DNA of 64,000 bases from Homalodisca vitripennis (GCF_021130785.1 NC_060214.1:7503001-7567000), one strand, 5' to 3'. Counted from the first letter of the stretch, positions 22,748 through 34,413 are shown. Made by a program: numbers and translations. Notes: generated by a model from the letters alone, not told the origin.

Positions 22748-22940
22748 TATTGTCGGTGACAACTCAGATACAAGATGGCGGCGGGGCGCAGGTGACGTCA
22801 CAAATCAGCTGAGACGATGTCTCCTAACCGCAGCCACAGATGGCGCGTCCATCGCTCGTGAAGATCCGCACCCCAATTATCTCGGCCATTGATCATCTAA
22901 TGGCTCTCCAGTCGCCCGTTCATCGTCAATACGATCGACG
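22748..22940 (+). repeat. dispersed repeat family B (YY1-like and CRE-like sites)
   Basis: The stretch attgtcggtgacaactcag, acaagatggcggcgg, caggtgacgtcacaaatcagc, ctaaccgcagccacagatgg, and cattgatcatctaatggctc is nearly identical at 35816 and 40061. It holds AAGATGGCGGC, the YY1 consensus, and TGACGTCA, the full palindromic CRE, about 15 bases apart. It is GC-rich and has the look of a promoter or 5' UTR carried by a mobile element. Confidence 0.85.
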
Positions 22941-23329
22941 CTACCTGTCTGTCATGCTTTGAAATTAATTCTACTTGTTTCAACTAAGGACATATTGAAA
23001 CATATTTTATTTGAATTATAAAAAGGATTGTTATAAAACAGAGTTGTGTAAGTGGCTAATTAAAATTCAGGGATCAATTATATCAATATTCAATAACGTT
23101 TATAACTCAAAGAAATCCTATTAATTAAATTAAATATTATACCCTACATTCGCAATAAACATGTATTAAGCATTTAATTATCTTTATACGGATCTTAAAT
23201 CAAAATTAAAATATAAATACGTTTTATAAAAATTTTTTTATTATCAATTGGAGAGCATCTTGAAATACAATTTTTAATTACAAATTCATTTTATTGCCTG
23301 AACGTTAGTGAAGAATCGAGAGGCGAGAA

Positions 23330-23620
23330 AAATTATATCTGTCTGTATGTCTGTATGTCCGCACAATGTCTCTAGAAAAATTACATATGCTTGAAAATTT
23401 ATGTTTTTATTTCTATAAATAGGAAACATTGAGCTCAATAATGGTGTAGGTCACTCCTTGGGAAAATGGAAATGGGGGGGGGAATTGGGAGCGTTAGCGA
23501 ACATCTTTTAATTGGTTTTATGGGTGAGTAACCACGATGGCAACGAAAAAATCATGGGATAAATAAATTTGTAATCAAACTGAGTAAAATCATATGAAAT
23601 TTTAACATATCTTTGACCCA
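23330..23620 (-). repeat. dispersed repeat family C, inverted copy
   Basis: Reverse complement of gttgccatcgtggttactcaccc, ttcgctaacgctccc and related blocks, flanked by a tctgtctgtatgtctgtatg microsatellite and ccgcacaatgtctctag. Confidence 0.65.
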
Positions 23621-23946
23621 CAAACTCAGCATCCGAACTCAACGACGCGAGGCATACTCCTGCTTTTTACTATTTGATTGAATAAAACAATTTTCTTGTA
23701 TTGAAATTCTGGACTTGTCATTACTGGACCAAAGTTTAAAGCAATGGTAGGAGTTAATTTTAATGTAGTTGGTAATCGGACTGAAATGTATGCTGAGGGT
23801 TGACAAGACTGGGACTTGTGGCCTGATGGGACGATGATCCTGGACGTGGACTTAACTCCAAAATTATACTAGAAAATGCTAATAAGCAATTTTTATTAGA
23901 TATAATGTAACATTTAACCCTTCAAATAAAATCGGTTTTTCATTAC

Positions 23947-25445
23947 GGGGAGTCGGTTGACTATATAGCGCACATGTTAAATTAGATAAGTTTAGGAACA
24001 TGTTTCTCAATAACCAATAAACATATCAAGATAAGGTTAGTTTTATTTTAATCTGCTATTTCTTACCTAAATTTACAGCACAGCAAATTTCCATAGCATA
24101 AATATAAATATTACAAATATTTTTTTTTTTATAAAAGTCAATTTTTACCAATTTTTTTAATACATAACTTTTTTTTAATTGTTATTAAACTACATACAAC
24201 AATTTGCTGTGCTATAAACATTGCTCTAATTACGAGGAACAAAAATAAAAAAAATCATCAAAATATATTGAGTGGTTCTAGAAAAAAGTGTTCCTAAACA
24301 AAGAAAAACAAGAATTTTCAGAAAACTCTTTTAAAGATTGGATATACATTAATCAGAAACATAACAACATTTAATGCATTCCAGGATCATAACTAGGGTT
24401 GTCAGGATCCTCCTCTTGTTCATATAAGTCTTCTAAATGCCTTTTAGCTGCAGTTACTTTCTGGTGACACTTTTTCTCGATCTCTTCCACAGCTTTCTGC
24501 GCTTTGTTGATTCGGGTGACATCAAATTTTTTTCATTGTTTCACAACAATAGAATGCAGGTGTGACCCCTAGTTTGCTCAACACTTCACATTTTATTATG
24601 TTCCCTTTGTTGAAACTTGCCACAGCATCAAATACACCTAGTTCTAATGTTTCCTTCATCACGAAGGTTGATTTTGGAACTCGCGACCAAATTATATTGT
24701 TCAGTGATTCACTGGGGTTTTGAGTACCACCGTGCAAACATTTTGATAACAATGATGGATCTGATAAATCTCTAAATATTTGTGTCACCTCTTTCATGAC
24801 AGCAGGAGCAATGTGTTTGTAATTGCTGTGATCATAAGTTTCATAATTTATTTTAGCTAGTTGGTACTTACACCAGGTATCTTGGCTAGTACTTATATCA
24901 GGCAAGTACTTGGTTCTGGTTCTTGACATTCATTAGGCACAATTACTTTTTTACCACCTGGATTTCTTGTCCCTATAAACCACTTTGCTTTGTTTTTGAA
25001 GGTGTATGTGCTCTAGGCATTTTCACAAACAATAAACTACACAGTATAACTACGTATTATAACTTAGACTGAATGAAAGCAAGAAACACAATGTATGTGA
25101 CAATAATAAACAAACAACAAATAGAGTTATGTCAAATCTCAACTGACTGTAAACAGATGGGTTGACAACCTTGTATATTCAAAGCAGCATAAATCAGGTT
25201 GGCTAACATAAGCCTAATAATAAATATGCGCTTCAATAAGGATTATGTATGACAATGATGCAGAGTACATGAATTTTACGAGCCAAAATATGCTGAAGCC
25301 ATTTACATAATATTATATTTGGGTGTGATATTGTTGGCCGATTTGAATAAAACTTGCACCAAATTAAACAGGAGAGTCTAAAGATTAATAAAAGCAAATA
25401 AAACGTTTTTTGGGTTTTTTTAGATTTTTTGTCAACCGACTCCCC
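23947..25445 (-). mobile_element. Mutator-like DNA transposon, internally deleted
   Basis: Perfect 15-base terminal inverted repeats, GGGGAGTCGGTTGAC (23947-23961) and its reverse complement (25431-25445), bound a 1499-base element. Inside on the minus strand is the C-terminal part of a Mutator-like transposase and, near 25020, a short N-terminal start (MPRAHTPSKTKQSG). Most of the catalytic domain between them is missing. The flanks (ttttcattac and ttaaatcatt) show no clear 9-base target duplication. Confidence 0.75.
24371..24929 (-). pseudogene. Mutator-like transposase, C-terminal fragment with frameshift
   Basis: The 135-codon frame contains CLHGGTQNPSESLNNIIWSR, KETLELGVFDAVASFNKGN and LGVTPAFYCCETMKK, the hallmark C-terminal blocks of Mutator-like transposases found in many insect genomes. 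After a break in a run of A (plus-strand T, about 24523-24531) the next frame continues FDVTRINKAQKAVEEIEKK and LEDLYEQEEDPDNPSYDPG to a stop at 24371. One indel therefore splits an otherwise sensible C-terminus. The DDE catalytic residues are not in this fragment, so it cannot transpose on its own. Confidence 0.75.
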
Positions 25446-26431
25446 TTAAATCATTTGTTAGTTTACCAGCAATTATAGAATATTTTTGTTACTAATAACA
25501 GGCTTAATTCCTAAGAAAGTCGTTAGAATAGTGAGAAAAATAGAAACAGTGAAGTATCATTTTTAAAGTGTTGCATTGTATGTTTTCTCTTAAATGGGGT
25601 TTACATTTTAAGAACCAGATTTAATAAAATTGTGTACACATAAGAAAGTAACATTTTCATATGAATACTTCCATGTAAATTATTTTAAGGCGCTAAAATT
25701 CTTCAAAGCATTTCGAACGTTCTGAAAAAGTTTTTCTTAGTCATTTTAGATGAAAATACACCACCTATAAGTGAGACTATAGAAGGTGACTTTGTGAGTT
25801 CATACATGCTTCATTTAATAACCGTATGTTTGAATTAGTTTCTCGTATTAATTTTCTTCCACTTTTTTATACTTTGGTGGTATAAAAATGTCCTATTACA
25901 TTTAGCTTATTTGCTATATCATGGCTGGATGAAGATCTTTCTACACCTCCATAAGCGATGGAGCTTTACGCGTTCCTATGGCAGTGCATTTTACTCGTAA
26001 AACATTTCCTCCAAAATTGAGAAGAGTTCATGTTTAATAATAATTTATAGACATTTTCTAATTGTTAGTTATAGCGTTGAAGAAATTGTAACAAATTATT
26101 TGCCATTCATATATTATTTTTTTGTACAGAGATGTAACATCAATAGTGACTAGACGTGGATATTTTGTAATTAATTAATTGGATACTTTGAGATAACATG
26201 TGTTCTTTACGTAGAATGATAACTGTTTATCAAGTGGTTGCAGCTGGTCATCGTTAAATGCATTTTTCTCAGCTGGACGCACAACAAGACCTCCTGGAGG
26301 GGTTTAATATCTATATGCATCTTTGGAAGAAAATATAAGTTTTGGTGTTCTTTATTTTCCAATTTTGTGTTGGAAATTGTATAAAAGTTTTATGGAACTC
26401 TTTTGTAGCGTCCTTGTCTTCAAGTAACTAG
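25446..26431. other. AT-rich DNA without recognised features
   Basis: No frame above 60 codons with any signature, and no repeat shared with other parts of the window was recognised. Confidence 0.55.
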
Positions 26432-26935
26432 AAAGCATTTGAGTCAGATAAGTGTCTTTTTGCTTCAGCTAAAACAATTTATTACGACTGTAATTTCTTC
26501 CAGAATTACCGCTCAGCAAGACACTCCGTTACGGAACATTAAACGCAAGTCGTTATTTCTAGAAAATGCGTGAATACTTTTATCATAAATACATTACTGG
26601 TCGGGAAAATATCCCATTATTCTTCAGTTGGAAACAAAAGAGAATATGGGACGGACATAAATCTGGAGTAGAATCCATCTCGATGTCAGAAATTCTGGTC
26701 TGTCCTTTATTTACTTCACGTATAAATTCCGGAGGACAATAAAACCACGCGGCCACTCCGACCACCGGACATTTAAAACACTCCCTTATTTCGGGTGTAA
26801 TCCTCTGTCGTACATTGGAGCTCACCGCCGCACCGCAAGCTTGTTTTATTATATCAAGTGCCATATTTCAGCCAAGCGTCGCCGTCGCCATTCTTGGCTA
26901 ACCAGGCCCGCTCAGTGGTGACATCCTCTGGATTT
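26432..26935 (-). repeat. dispersed repeat family A, inverted copy
   Basis: The core is at 26640-26905. The left part (gcatttgagtcagataagtg...ttacggaacattaaa) matches the downstream part of the 18575 copy. Right of gttggctaaccagg it continues as ccgctcagtggtgacatcctctgg, shared with the 34912 and 38400 copies. The small frame (26864-26583) stays open for 93 codons. Confidence 0.85.
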
Positions 26936-27489
26936 ACACTGCGGTTGTTTCCGTATTGTAATTTTCGTTAGCGCCCCGCCAAGTTTAGTTTAATTTAGCG
27001 GGAACATTTTATATATTTCTACGTGTATAAGTTACTACTGTGGCGTTGACTCGTATAGGTGCGATCCTCGTAAAACTTCCTCAGAGTGGTTTATAAAACC
27101 AGAAGAATAAAAAATCTATTGTTACATTTCGACAAGCCAACGTGACGATTTTAAGACCGTCTGATACGTTGTTTTATGTGCAACTTCTCAGAAAATCCCA
27201 TGTTTATAGAGTAGGGTTAGTTTATTCTAGAACTGAACCGGCGACTCTCACGCTGTAATAGTTTATGGTAAAACTGACTCATCTGGTTCCATATGACAGT
27301 CGAGTTCAGCTCCAGCTCACCTTCCTCTTAGTGCAGCGTCTGGAAACTTTTTTTAGGACCATAAAAACACAAGAGGTTGTCAATGGCCTCTGTATACATG
27401 GCAACCGCATACTGTTGTTGCGTTGTCATTTAATCATGCTATAAGTATAGCAAAATAAAAACTTAACTTAAACAGTACCTTAAAGGCAT

Positions 27490-28080
27490 TGTATATTTAA
27501 CCCAATAAAATAATATAACAACTCAAACATTTTACTGTCAGGGTGACTGTAGATGGGTCACTCTGACAATAGTTAAAATCTAAATTATAAGGGTAACACA
27601 TAGAATAAGGAACAGTATAGCAAACAAACAACAATGTTATTGCCAAAGTTACTGTAAATGGGCCACTCTGGAAATTATTAAATAACAAGGGAATAAATAC
27701 TAAATAACAGTAAAACAAAAATGAAAACATTACTACTGGCATGGCTGTAAATGGGCCATACTGGTAACACTTGTCAATCTAACAAACAGGAGAAATAAAC
27801 ATTAAAAACTAAATAACAATTCAAATCTAAGATCCAGTTACCGTAACAGATAACAAAATATACTTACTAAATTAATAACAAGAACTGTATTCGTCCTAAA
27901 ATGGAGGTTTCGTTTAAGAAAGCGAAGAGCCTCCCAATTATAGCCTCGTTGTCGCCCAGGAGATCAGTTAACGAAACTGGCAGATGAAGAACGCAACGGC
28001 ATGTCGACCGGAATCTGACGCTGTCACAGACCTGACTCCTAGAATCTGGAGTCATGTTCGTCTGAAGAGATCCAAAAAAC
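27490..28080 (-). pseudogene. possible LINE 3' fragment with a repeated 3' UTR
   Basis: A minus-strand frame (28055-27867) reads LTDLLGDNEAIIGRLFAFLNE, similar to the extreme C-terminus of polymerases from LINEs that carry an RNase H domain (...LLG......l..Fl..Tgll). Downstream lie three diverged units of about 115 bases (27535-27775), each with ctgtaaatgggccactctgg-like sequence. The LINE assignment rests on one short motif and is tentative. Confidence 0.4.
27535..27775. repeat. about 115-bp degenerate tandem repeat, three units
   Basis: Units share ttactgtcagggtgactgtagatgggtcactctg / ttattgccaaagttactgtaaatgggccactctgg / ttactactggcatggctgtaaatgggccatactgg, followed by aataac-rich spacers. 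Confidence 0.7.
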
Positions 28081-28268
28081 GTCAGCGACGAAGAAGCTCA
28101 TAATGAACTATTTACATAGTTTCGACATCAGAGACACCTAGGCTACAAAATATATTGTAACCTAGGCGAAGAGATATTCTCATGTCTCATCTAATGCACA
28201 ATTAAGTGCACTACGATTTTTTATAGACACGATCTTTAAGCACGGTGGAGCAACCTAATTTTTTCGAT

Positions 28269-28680
28269 GTTTGAAGGTTATTTTTTGACGATGGAAGGAT
28301 TGTGAAGGAAACAGGATTTTTTTCGGACATTTGCCATCGTTCGTTCGTTGGAGTCGTAGGTGGTTAGTAGACGAATAAAAACGTATTGTGACCTGTATTC
28401 CGTAGTTCAGTTTTAATGATTAGTGTTGTGTATAGTTTTTTATTAAGTGCATGTTTATAGAGTTAGTGAAGTTGACAAACAACATGGTGGTTGTGATTCC
28501 CGACCTAGGCGTGCCACAACGCTTTGGTAAGATTTGTTTATTTTAACCTATTTTGTAATTATGTATTAGGTTAGTTCTTTACCTGAAGAAGAGATCAGAT
28601 TGCAGATCTCTAAACGTAGTGTTACTGATTTCTTGTTTCACTGAACGATGGCAAATGTCCGAAAAAAATCCTGTTTCCTA
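28269..28680 (+). mobile_element. family P repeat with terminal inverted repeats
   Basis: The left end (aaggaaacagg, then atttttttcggacatttgcc, atcgttc) is the exact reverse complement of the right end (gaacgatggcaaatgtccgaa...cctgtttcct). The body includes gtcgtaggtggttagtagacg and aacaacatggtggttgtgattcc. The hairpin module CTGAAGAA-GAGATC...GATCTC-(T)AAACG is at 28583-28616. No protein frame is present. The style recalls terminal parts of Penelope-like retroelements, but this is an inference. Confidence 0.75.
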
Positions 28681-28919
28681 ATTTTCTACACATAAAGTAG
28701 CTATGGTTGGAAGCGTTGATTAAATGTCAACGAATAACCTGGACTAAAAGGGTTGTGAACTGGACTTAAACTCAAGACTCACATTGTATCAACTCTTCCC
28801 ACCATAGCTACGTCATCAGGTTCGCTGCGCTCTCTTAGTTTCTTATTTATTTTCTCTTATTACTTGTTTCTAAACCAGTGATGCAGGATACGTACTTTAC
28901 GTTACTTTTAGTGTTAAAT

Positions 28920-28968
28920 ATGGCTCCCTAACCCTAAATTCGCCTGATAAAGTAAGACATATGTTTTT
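28920..28968 (+). repeat. tail of the 5S-like SINE
   Basis: ccctaaccctaaattcgcctgataaagtaagacat matches the 3' end of the SINE at 1345-1580. The head is absent. Confidence 0.5.
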
Positions 28969-28969
28969 A

Positions 28970-29778
28970 CTTTAGATATTAAAAAAAGTAATGTTGTTCG
29001 TATACTTGCATTCATATAGTAATTCGGTCTTAATTTGATACAAAAATAAACATATTTCAATATATCACTCTTTTTTTGTACTTAGATTTTTAATGCTGCA
29101 TATGGAATTGTATTAAAAATTGAAGTTATTACAGAATTAAATTATACTTTAATTACACACTCCACACGAATTCTCATAAGAATTTTGGGATTATTGAGTT
29201 TAGCTTTTGATACATTATAAAATAAACATAGATAAAATAGTAAAATAAAGTATAAAAACAACCACTTTTTAAAAGTATAATTGCTATTAAATTTAACGTA
29301 AGGTTTTTGCAAAACATAAAACTACCATTGCATATTAACTATAATTTACCAAAATTATAAAATCCAAGTTGTGTTCATATAGTTATGTATGATATAAAAA
29401 TATAAATTAACTTATTGCAAATTTTCGGCAGATTTCTTGAGATGACTCGATCAAAAGAGATGAAGAGCAGGCTTTAAGTAAATTACAATCTCAATTACCT
29501 AACCTAATCGAGATAAAAGCTTTATCAGAGTGCACTTCCAAAATAAATTTAGTGCATACCTTAAAAAATGTTATTCCTGTTAATTTATTTCAATTAAGGC
29601 ATAAATCTAACCTAAAATAATCTTTGAAAGCCTCCATTTAAAATGATCATAAGAAAAATGGTAATTAATAATAATCGCAAAATTAAATCAAAACCTTTAT
29701 CTATATCTAAGATATGTAAAATATAATTTATTTACTTAAGATAAGTATAATAATGATCCATCCGCCAAACCAATTTGG
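28970..29778. other. AT-rich DNA without recognised features
   Basis: No coding or repeat signal was recognised. Confidence 0.55.
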
Positions 29779-29995
29779 AAGTGGCGATGGCCGAGCGGTC
29801 TAAGACGTTGGACTTTGATTCTAAGTTGGAGATAACGCAGATTCGAATCCTGTCTGTGAACCTTGAACTTTTTATCAGTACCATCGACCTTGTACTGTAT
29901 CGACTCTCCACCTTATTCTGTTTGATAAGATCCTCGCACAGGCCAGTGGCCCATGAGGACGGGCAGAATAAGGCATAAAAGGGGATCGGTTAAAA
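29779..29995 (+). mobile_element. tRNA-derived SINE (Leu-like head)
   Basis: The head gcgatggccgagcggtctaag is the box A of a class II tRNA, and gattcgaatcctgtc is box B. The anticodon loop ctttgat follows the stem TTGGA. The body (tttttatcagtaccatcgacc, aggccagtggcccatgaggac, gcagaataaggc, aaaaggggatcgg) is shared with the inverted copy at 43230-43452. The tRNA acceptor stem is not paired, so it is a SINE and not a tRNA gene. Confidence 0.85.
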
Positions 29996-30530
29996 AATTA
30001 TTACTCTCTCTTGGTCTAAAGCGAATCGTTAAATCCTGTTTCTGAAGTTCCTAGATACTTAGTATTGGCATACTTTTAGACCACACTTACCTTTATTATC
30101 ACCACTGTCCCATTATAAACAGGTTTCGTTTTAAAAATTCTTATTTTAATATCATCATTATTAAATTTTTCTATTAACATTATTCTAGTTTTTTATGTTC
30201 ATAATTGTTTTATGTTATAATTTATTAATAAAACAAACCACCTTTGGCAATTAAAGTGATATAAATCGACACTTCATTTCCTTTAGTAATTTCCGTGTTT
30301 AAATTACAAATTTTATACATCAACGTATTCAGTATAACATGAGACTTTTAATACGATAACTGCCGTAATTTTTAAAATATCAGGACTTAACTTGGCACAA
30401 AAACAGTATTTGCACATGCCTTGCATGGGTTCGCTCGTTTCAAAATGGCGGCCATTCAAGATTTGGAAATAGAATGATAAAATATCAGTTATTAAGCATT
30501 ATAGCTCAAAAATGACAATAATGATTACTT

Positions 30531-30565
<35 letters not shown>

Positions 30566-31610
30566 TTTTATCATGTATGGCTTTCAGTTAGTGGGCGTAC
30601 AAAGTTTAAAACATTGCGGGAATTTGTGAACACGACAAATACCGTAGTTCTTAATACATATAGACTAAACTTCGTGTAGGTAGTATTTGTGTATACAGTA
30701 CTTTTTTCATGAGATTGTTAGCGAGTCTTAATCAATGGAACGTTTCAAGATGGCGGTCATTTGCAACTGGGCACAGTTGTTTTTCGTGTATTTCACAAGA
30801 TAAATAAACATTTACACTTTTCATAAAATTCCTATAGTAATTCAAAGCTACATTTATTGCTACTTATTTTTCGACAGCTATTCATATTTCAAATGATGGC
30901 GTTTAATGATGACGTTTAAAGTTATAGAAGTACAAAATGGAACCGTTGTAAGTGAATATGTTCCCACACATAATTTCGGATTAATTGCAACTAAATCAAA
31001 TCCACGTTTTTGCGAAAAAACTCAAATCGTTGTAAAACTTGTTCTTAATATAATGAACTTTCTAAAGGGTTCACAGTGTTACGAGTATATTAACATGCTA
31101 ATTTTGACAAAATTATTGCCCCTATCAGTGTTGTGTGAATGAAAAACCTAAACTAGTAATGTATCTGCAGTTTGACATTTCGAAAAGACAGCGTCACGTG
31201 AAATCTACTTTTCTTCCGGTTGAGCCGGAACACGTTCAGTTTCTTTTGGTTTAAAACTACAAGATGCTTAGTGTATCAAATCCGTGGTTCATCGAAACCG
31301 CTCGACACATATACCCACACTGCAGTCCGGGGCTCCCCAAGTGTAGCAAACTTGTCCGGATGGGCTCTTCTGGAAACACTACCCATAAAAAAGTTGGAGG
31401 ACATCAGATGAGACAGCGAGACTAATCTGACAATGTGTCTAGGGTCGTAAACAGCGTTGCGACCCCAATGATGCGCCAAGCCACAGTGAGCCACTGGTGG
31501 CTTAACATAAAACATAATTGAAAATCATATTTTCTGCATGGCCATCAATAGTCAATACAAACTTAAAATGCTACCTCCATGACGTATAAATAAATCATAA
31601 ATCATGACAC
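29996..31610. other. intergenic or intronic DNA with a TG microsatellite and a duplicated ATGGCGG motif
   Basis: A (TG)n run lies at about 30534-30561. The segments tttcaaaatggcggccattc (about 30438) and tttcaagatggcggtcattt (about 30745) look like two diverged copies of one block some 300 bases apart. Short frames at 30906-31142 (+) and 31276-31515 (-) have no recognisable domains. Confidence 0.5.
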
Positions 31611-31614
31611 GTGG

Positions 31615-31860
31615 TCGAGCGGGATAACAGGATTTCGGACATGCCATCGTTATATGTTACAAAATAACACAACGTTTCGAGGATTAGAATCCATCCTCTT
31701 CGTCAAAGTGGGGGAGGGTTATTAGTACATAAAAAATAAAGAACAGAAAGAAGAAATGAAGGGAAAGAAAAGGGTTCAAACATACCAAAAGGTGATTGGA
31801 GTGTAGTCTTGGCGTTGTCACTGGACTACTCTAGAATCCAAGCAGCATTTTGAAATAACG
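31615..31860 (-). mobile_element. family P repeat, partial copy
   Basis: gataacaggatttcggacat, gccatcgttatatgttacaaaataacac, and the reverse-strand module CTTTGACGAAGAGGAT...ATCCTCGAAACGTTG (31671-31705) are followed by a purine-rich body that matches the next copy (ttcaaacataccaaaa, ttggcgttgtcac). Confidence 0.7.
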
Positions 31861-31933
31861 ATGGTAAATATCTATAACCCTGATTCCACCTTCGCATGAT
31901 AATATGTAATACATTTGTAATATTATACCTCAG

Positions 31934-32249
31934 TTTGACAGGATAACACGATTTCGGACATTTGCCATCGTTATATGTTACAAAATAACACAACGTTTCG
32001 ATGATTAGAATCCATCCTCTTCGTCAAATGGGGGAGGTATTAGTACATACAAAAATAAAAAATAGAAAGGAGAAAGAAGGGAAAGAAAAAGATTCAAACA
32101 TACCAAAAAGCTGCTTGGATTTTACTCCTGGCGTTGTCACCTCTCCCTTACCTGACGAAGACAATAGATACCAATCGTCGAAATGTTGCGTTATACCTTT
32201 TGTAACATATAACGATGGCAAATGTCCGAAACCCTGTTATCCTGTCAAA
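31934..32249. mobile_element. family P element, about 316 bp, with about 75-bp inverted ends
   Basis: The left end 31934-32010 (tttgacaggataacacgatt, tcggacatttgccatcg, ttatatgttac) and the right end 32172-32249 (gtaacatataacgatggcaa, atgtccgaaaccctg, ttatcctgtcaaa) are reverse complements with few mismatches. Each arm carries a hairpin module (31991-32026 minus; 32151-32192 plus). It has the form of a MITE or foldback element and lies 75 bases after another copy. Confidence 0.8.
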
Positions 32250-32544
32250 CCTCCCATCATCAATAATAAACTTTAAACAAAGGACTTGGCCGGAGTCTAG
32301 ACAATCTTCAATGGGAATTGGACAGGAATACGAAAGCCAGTAAGATATACAGGGTGTTTCAGAATGAAGTGCAGATTTTTCGTGGTTCTATACGACACCC
32401 CAAAAATTATTCCTGAAATAGGAACCATTAGTCGCAGGTGCATAATAAAACCGCCGAAGAGGAAAAAATACTTCGAGGCAGTATCGTTTAAGTATGCTAC
32501 TCGTGTTTCACGATAATGGAAAAATCAGGTTTTAAAAATGGCTT

Positions 32545-33157
32545 AATCCATCCACATGTTTTACGTATGGGATGAGACTTGGCCAAAAACTAATGGAGCG
32601 AGCCCTAAGACTCCAATAGAAAGCGGTTAGAATAATTGGCAAAATTAATAATAGAGAGTGGTGTAGGGAAGCTTTAGGGACTTGGAATTCCTGACTTTGG
32701 ACCCATGGATTGATTGTGTACTACAGATTTACATTCGTCGTGGTGACGTTCATCAATATGAAACCAGAAGCAGGGACAACTTTAGAACTCGCAAACATAG
32801 ACTGACGTTATCCCAACACATATAGCAACATGTTGGTTTCAGACTAATCAGTTTACTCCCGAAAAAAGTATAAAAAGTTCCAAAAGCTAAAATTAATATA
32901 GAATTCGCTTCAAAGGTCTTTGTTACACCAATACGTTTTACTATGTAAATTATTTTTTATTAGCTTCTAGGATATTTGAAAGTGCTGGATCTGACTTAGC
33001 GCGACTTTGTTTGGATGCATGTTTGTACAATTGTAAGTCTGAATGTGTGTGAATGCTTCGATGTGGACTTTACCTATTTGATTAAGAAATATTTTTTACG
33101 ATTCCGGCACAATTTACATTGTGATTATAATCCAATAAAACGATTATTATTATTATC
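32545..33157 (+). pseudogene. LINE 3' fragment (reverse-transcriptase C-terminus)
   Basis: The plus-strand translation with stops reads YGMRLGQKLMERALRLQ, KAVRIIGKINNREWCREALG, then YIRRGDVHQYETRSRDNFRT and HVGFRLISLLPKKV. These are the same blocks as in the LINE fragments at 10790 and 11815. The 3' end is aataaaacgattattattattatc (33134-33157), a short tandem tail. It is 5' truncated; the sequence before it (acagggtgtttcagaatg at 32351) may be another element border. Confidence 0.75.
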
Positions 33158-33754
33158 TAAATTATGACGATTCATTTTTGTTCCGTACCGGACGTGAAAT
33201 AAAGCTGTTAATTTCACTGATCCGAGCATAGAATGGGGCCTGATGACCATGATAAGACACAAAATGTACCTCAGAAACAGCCATATTTGGATGAGAGAAA
33301 TCCTGAATTTGAGGAAACGTTCTCCAAAGGTTTTGGATACGTATATCTCGCAAATAGCGTCTTACATCCTTCCACCCGGCTAAATATAGTCAGAATTACT
33401 TATATTTTTATGAGATGTCTTTTCTGATCTCCTCAACGATCTCATTACCCTGACACCCAGGATAAATTTCAGGATGAAATGTTGAAAAGTGTTGCAGATC
33501 ACTGAACTGACCTGCAGGTCACCACCAGACTTCTTTGTCTGAGTGATTAAGAGGCAGCATTCGAAACTCCACTCCTAAATAGGCAGAAATCTATTTGGTC
33601 GTTGCAGCTACAGATGACATTCGATTCAGCTTTGCCACGAAATCTGGGCCAATTAGGGAATTTACGAACCTCCTACTGCCCTCAGCTGATTTGGCACTCA
33701 ACGAAATGGACGGTTACTTTGAATATCTTTTGTTCTTTTTCATGTTGAAAATCT

Positions 33755-34015
33755 AATATAAGTCAGGAACCACAACAACCACATTGTGTATCACCTCTAT
33801 GAACACTAAATATAAAACATGCACTTAATAAAAACAAAACACATCATTAAAACGGATTGTAGTTATGTGTTAGGATTATCATTTACCTGAGGAAAAGATA
33901 GCGAACGCAGTGTTACTGATTTTATGTATCGCTGAACGATGGCAAATGTCCGGAACCATCGTTTTCCTTCACAGCCCTTCCATCGTCAATAACAAACTTC
34001 AAATAAAGGACAATT
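33755..34015 (+). mobile_element. family P repeat, partial copy
   Basis: The body is aagtcaggaaccacaacaacc. A degraded module (acctgaggaaaagatagcgaacgcagtgttactg) is followed by the canonical end gaacgatggcaaatgtccgg and cagcccttccatcgtcaataacaaacttcaaa. Confidence 0.7.
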
Positions 34016-34413
34016 TAATGTTATTTTCAGTTAAAAATTGATCCTTGGAAGGTAATATAGAAGCTGTATATGAAATTCATTGATTTTTCCACTATTGAGT
34101 ACAATGAATGAATTAACTCAACGGTACTTAAGTATTACATTCTCTTTAGCGATGTTGTTACGTATGTCCGACCCATCGTTCCCATTTCAGAAATAATACT
34201 CGGGGTATCGTCAAACACTACATGAAAAACCTGCACTTTGTTCTGAAATCCTCTGTGCATTGGCTAGGAGACTAATTCTGAGTTAGTCACAATTCCAATT
34301 CTGTACTCTGATTAAATTTGTAAATTTATTGATACATTTTCGCACTAAACATTATTATATTCGAACTACCAGCCAATGGCACAGTGTAATGATTACAGCA
34401 AATATTGCAAGAA

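Noticed and set aside
29779..29995. Functional tRNA-Leu gene
   Set aside because: Boxes A and B are present but the acceptor stem does not pair, and the sequence is followed by a body shared with another copy at 43230. It is a SINE.
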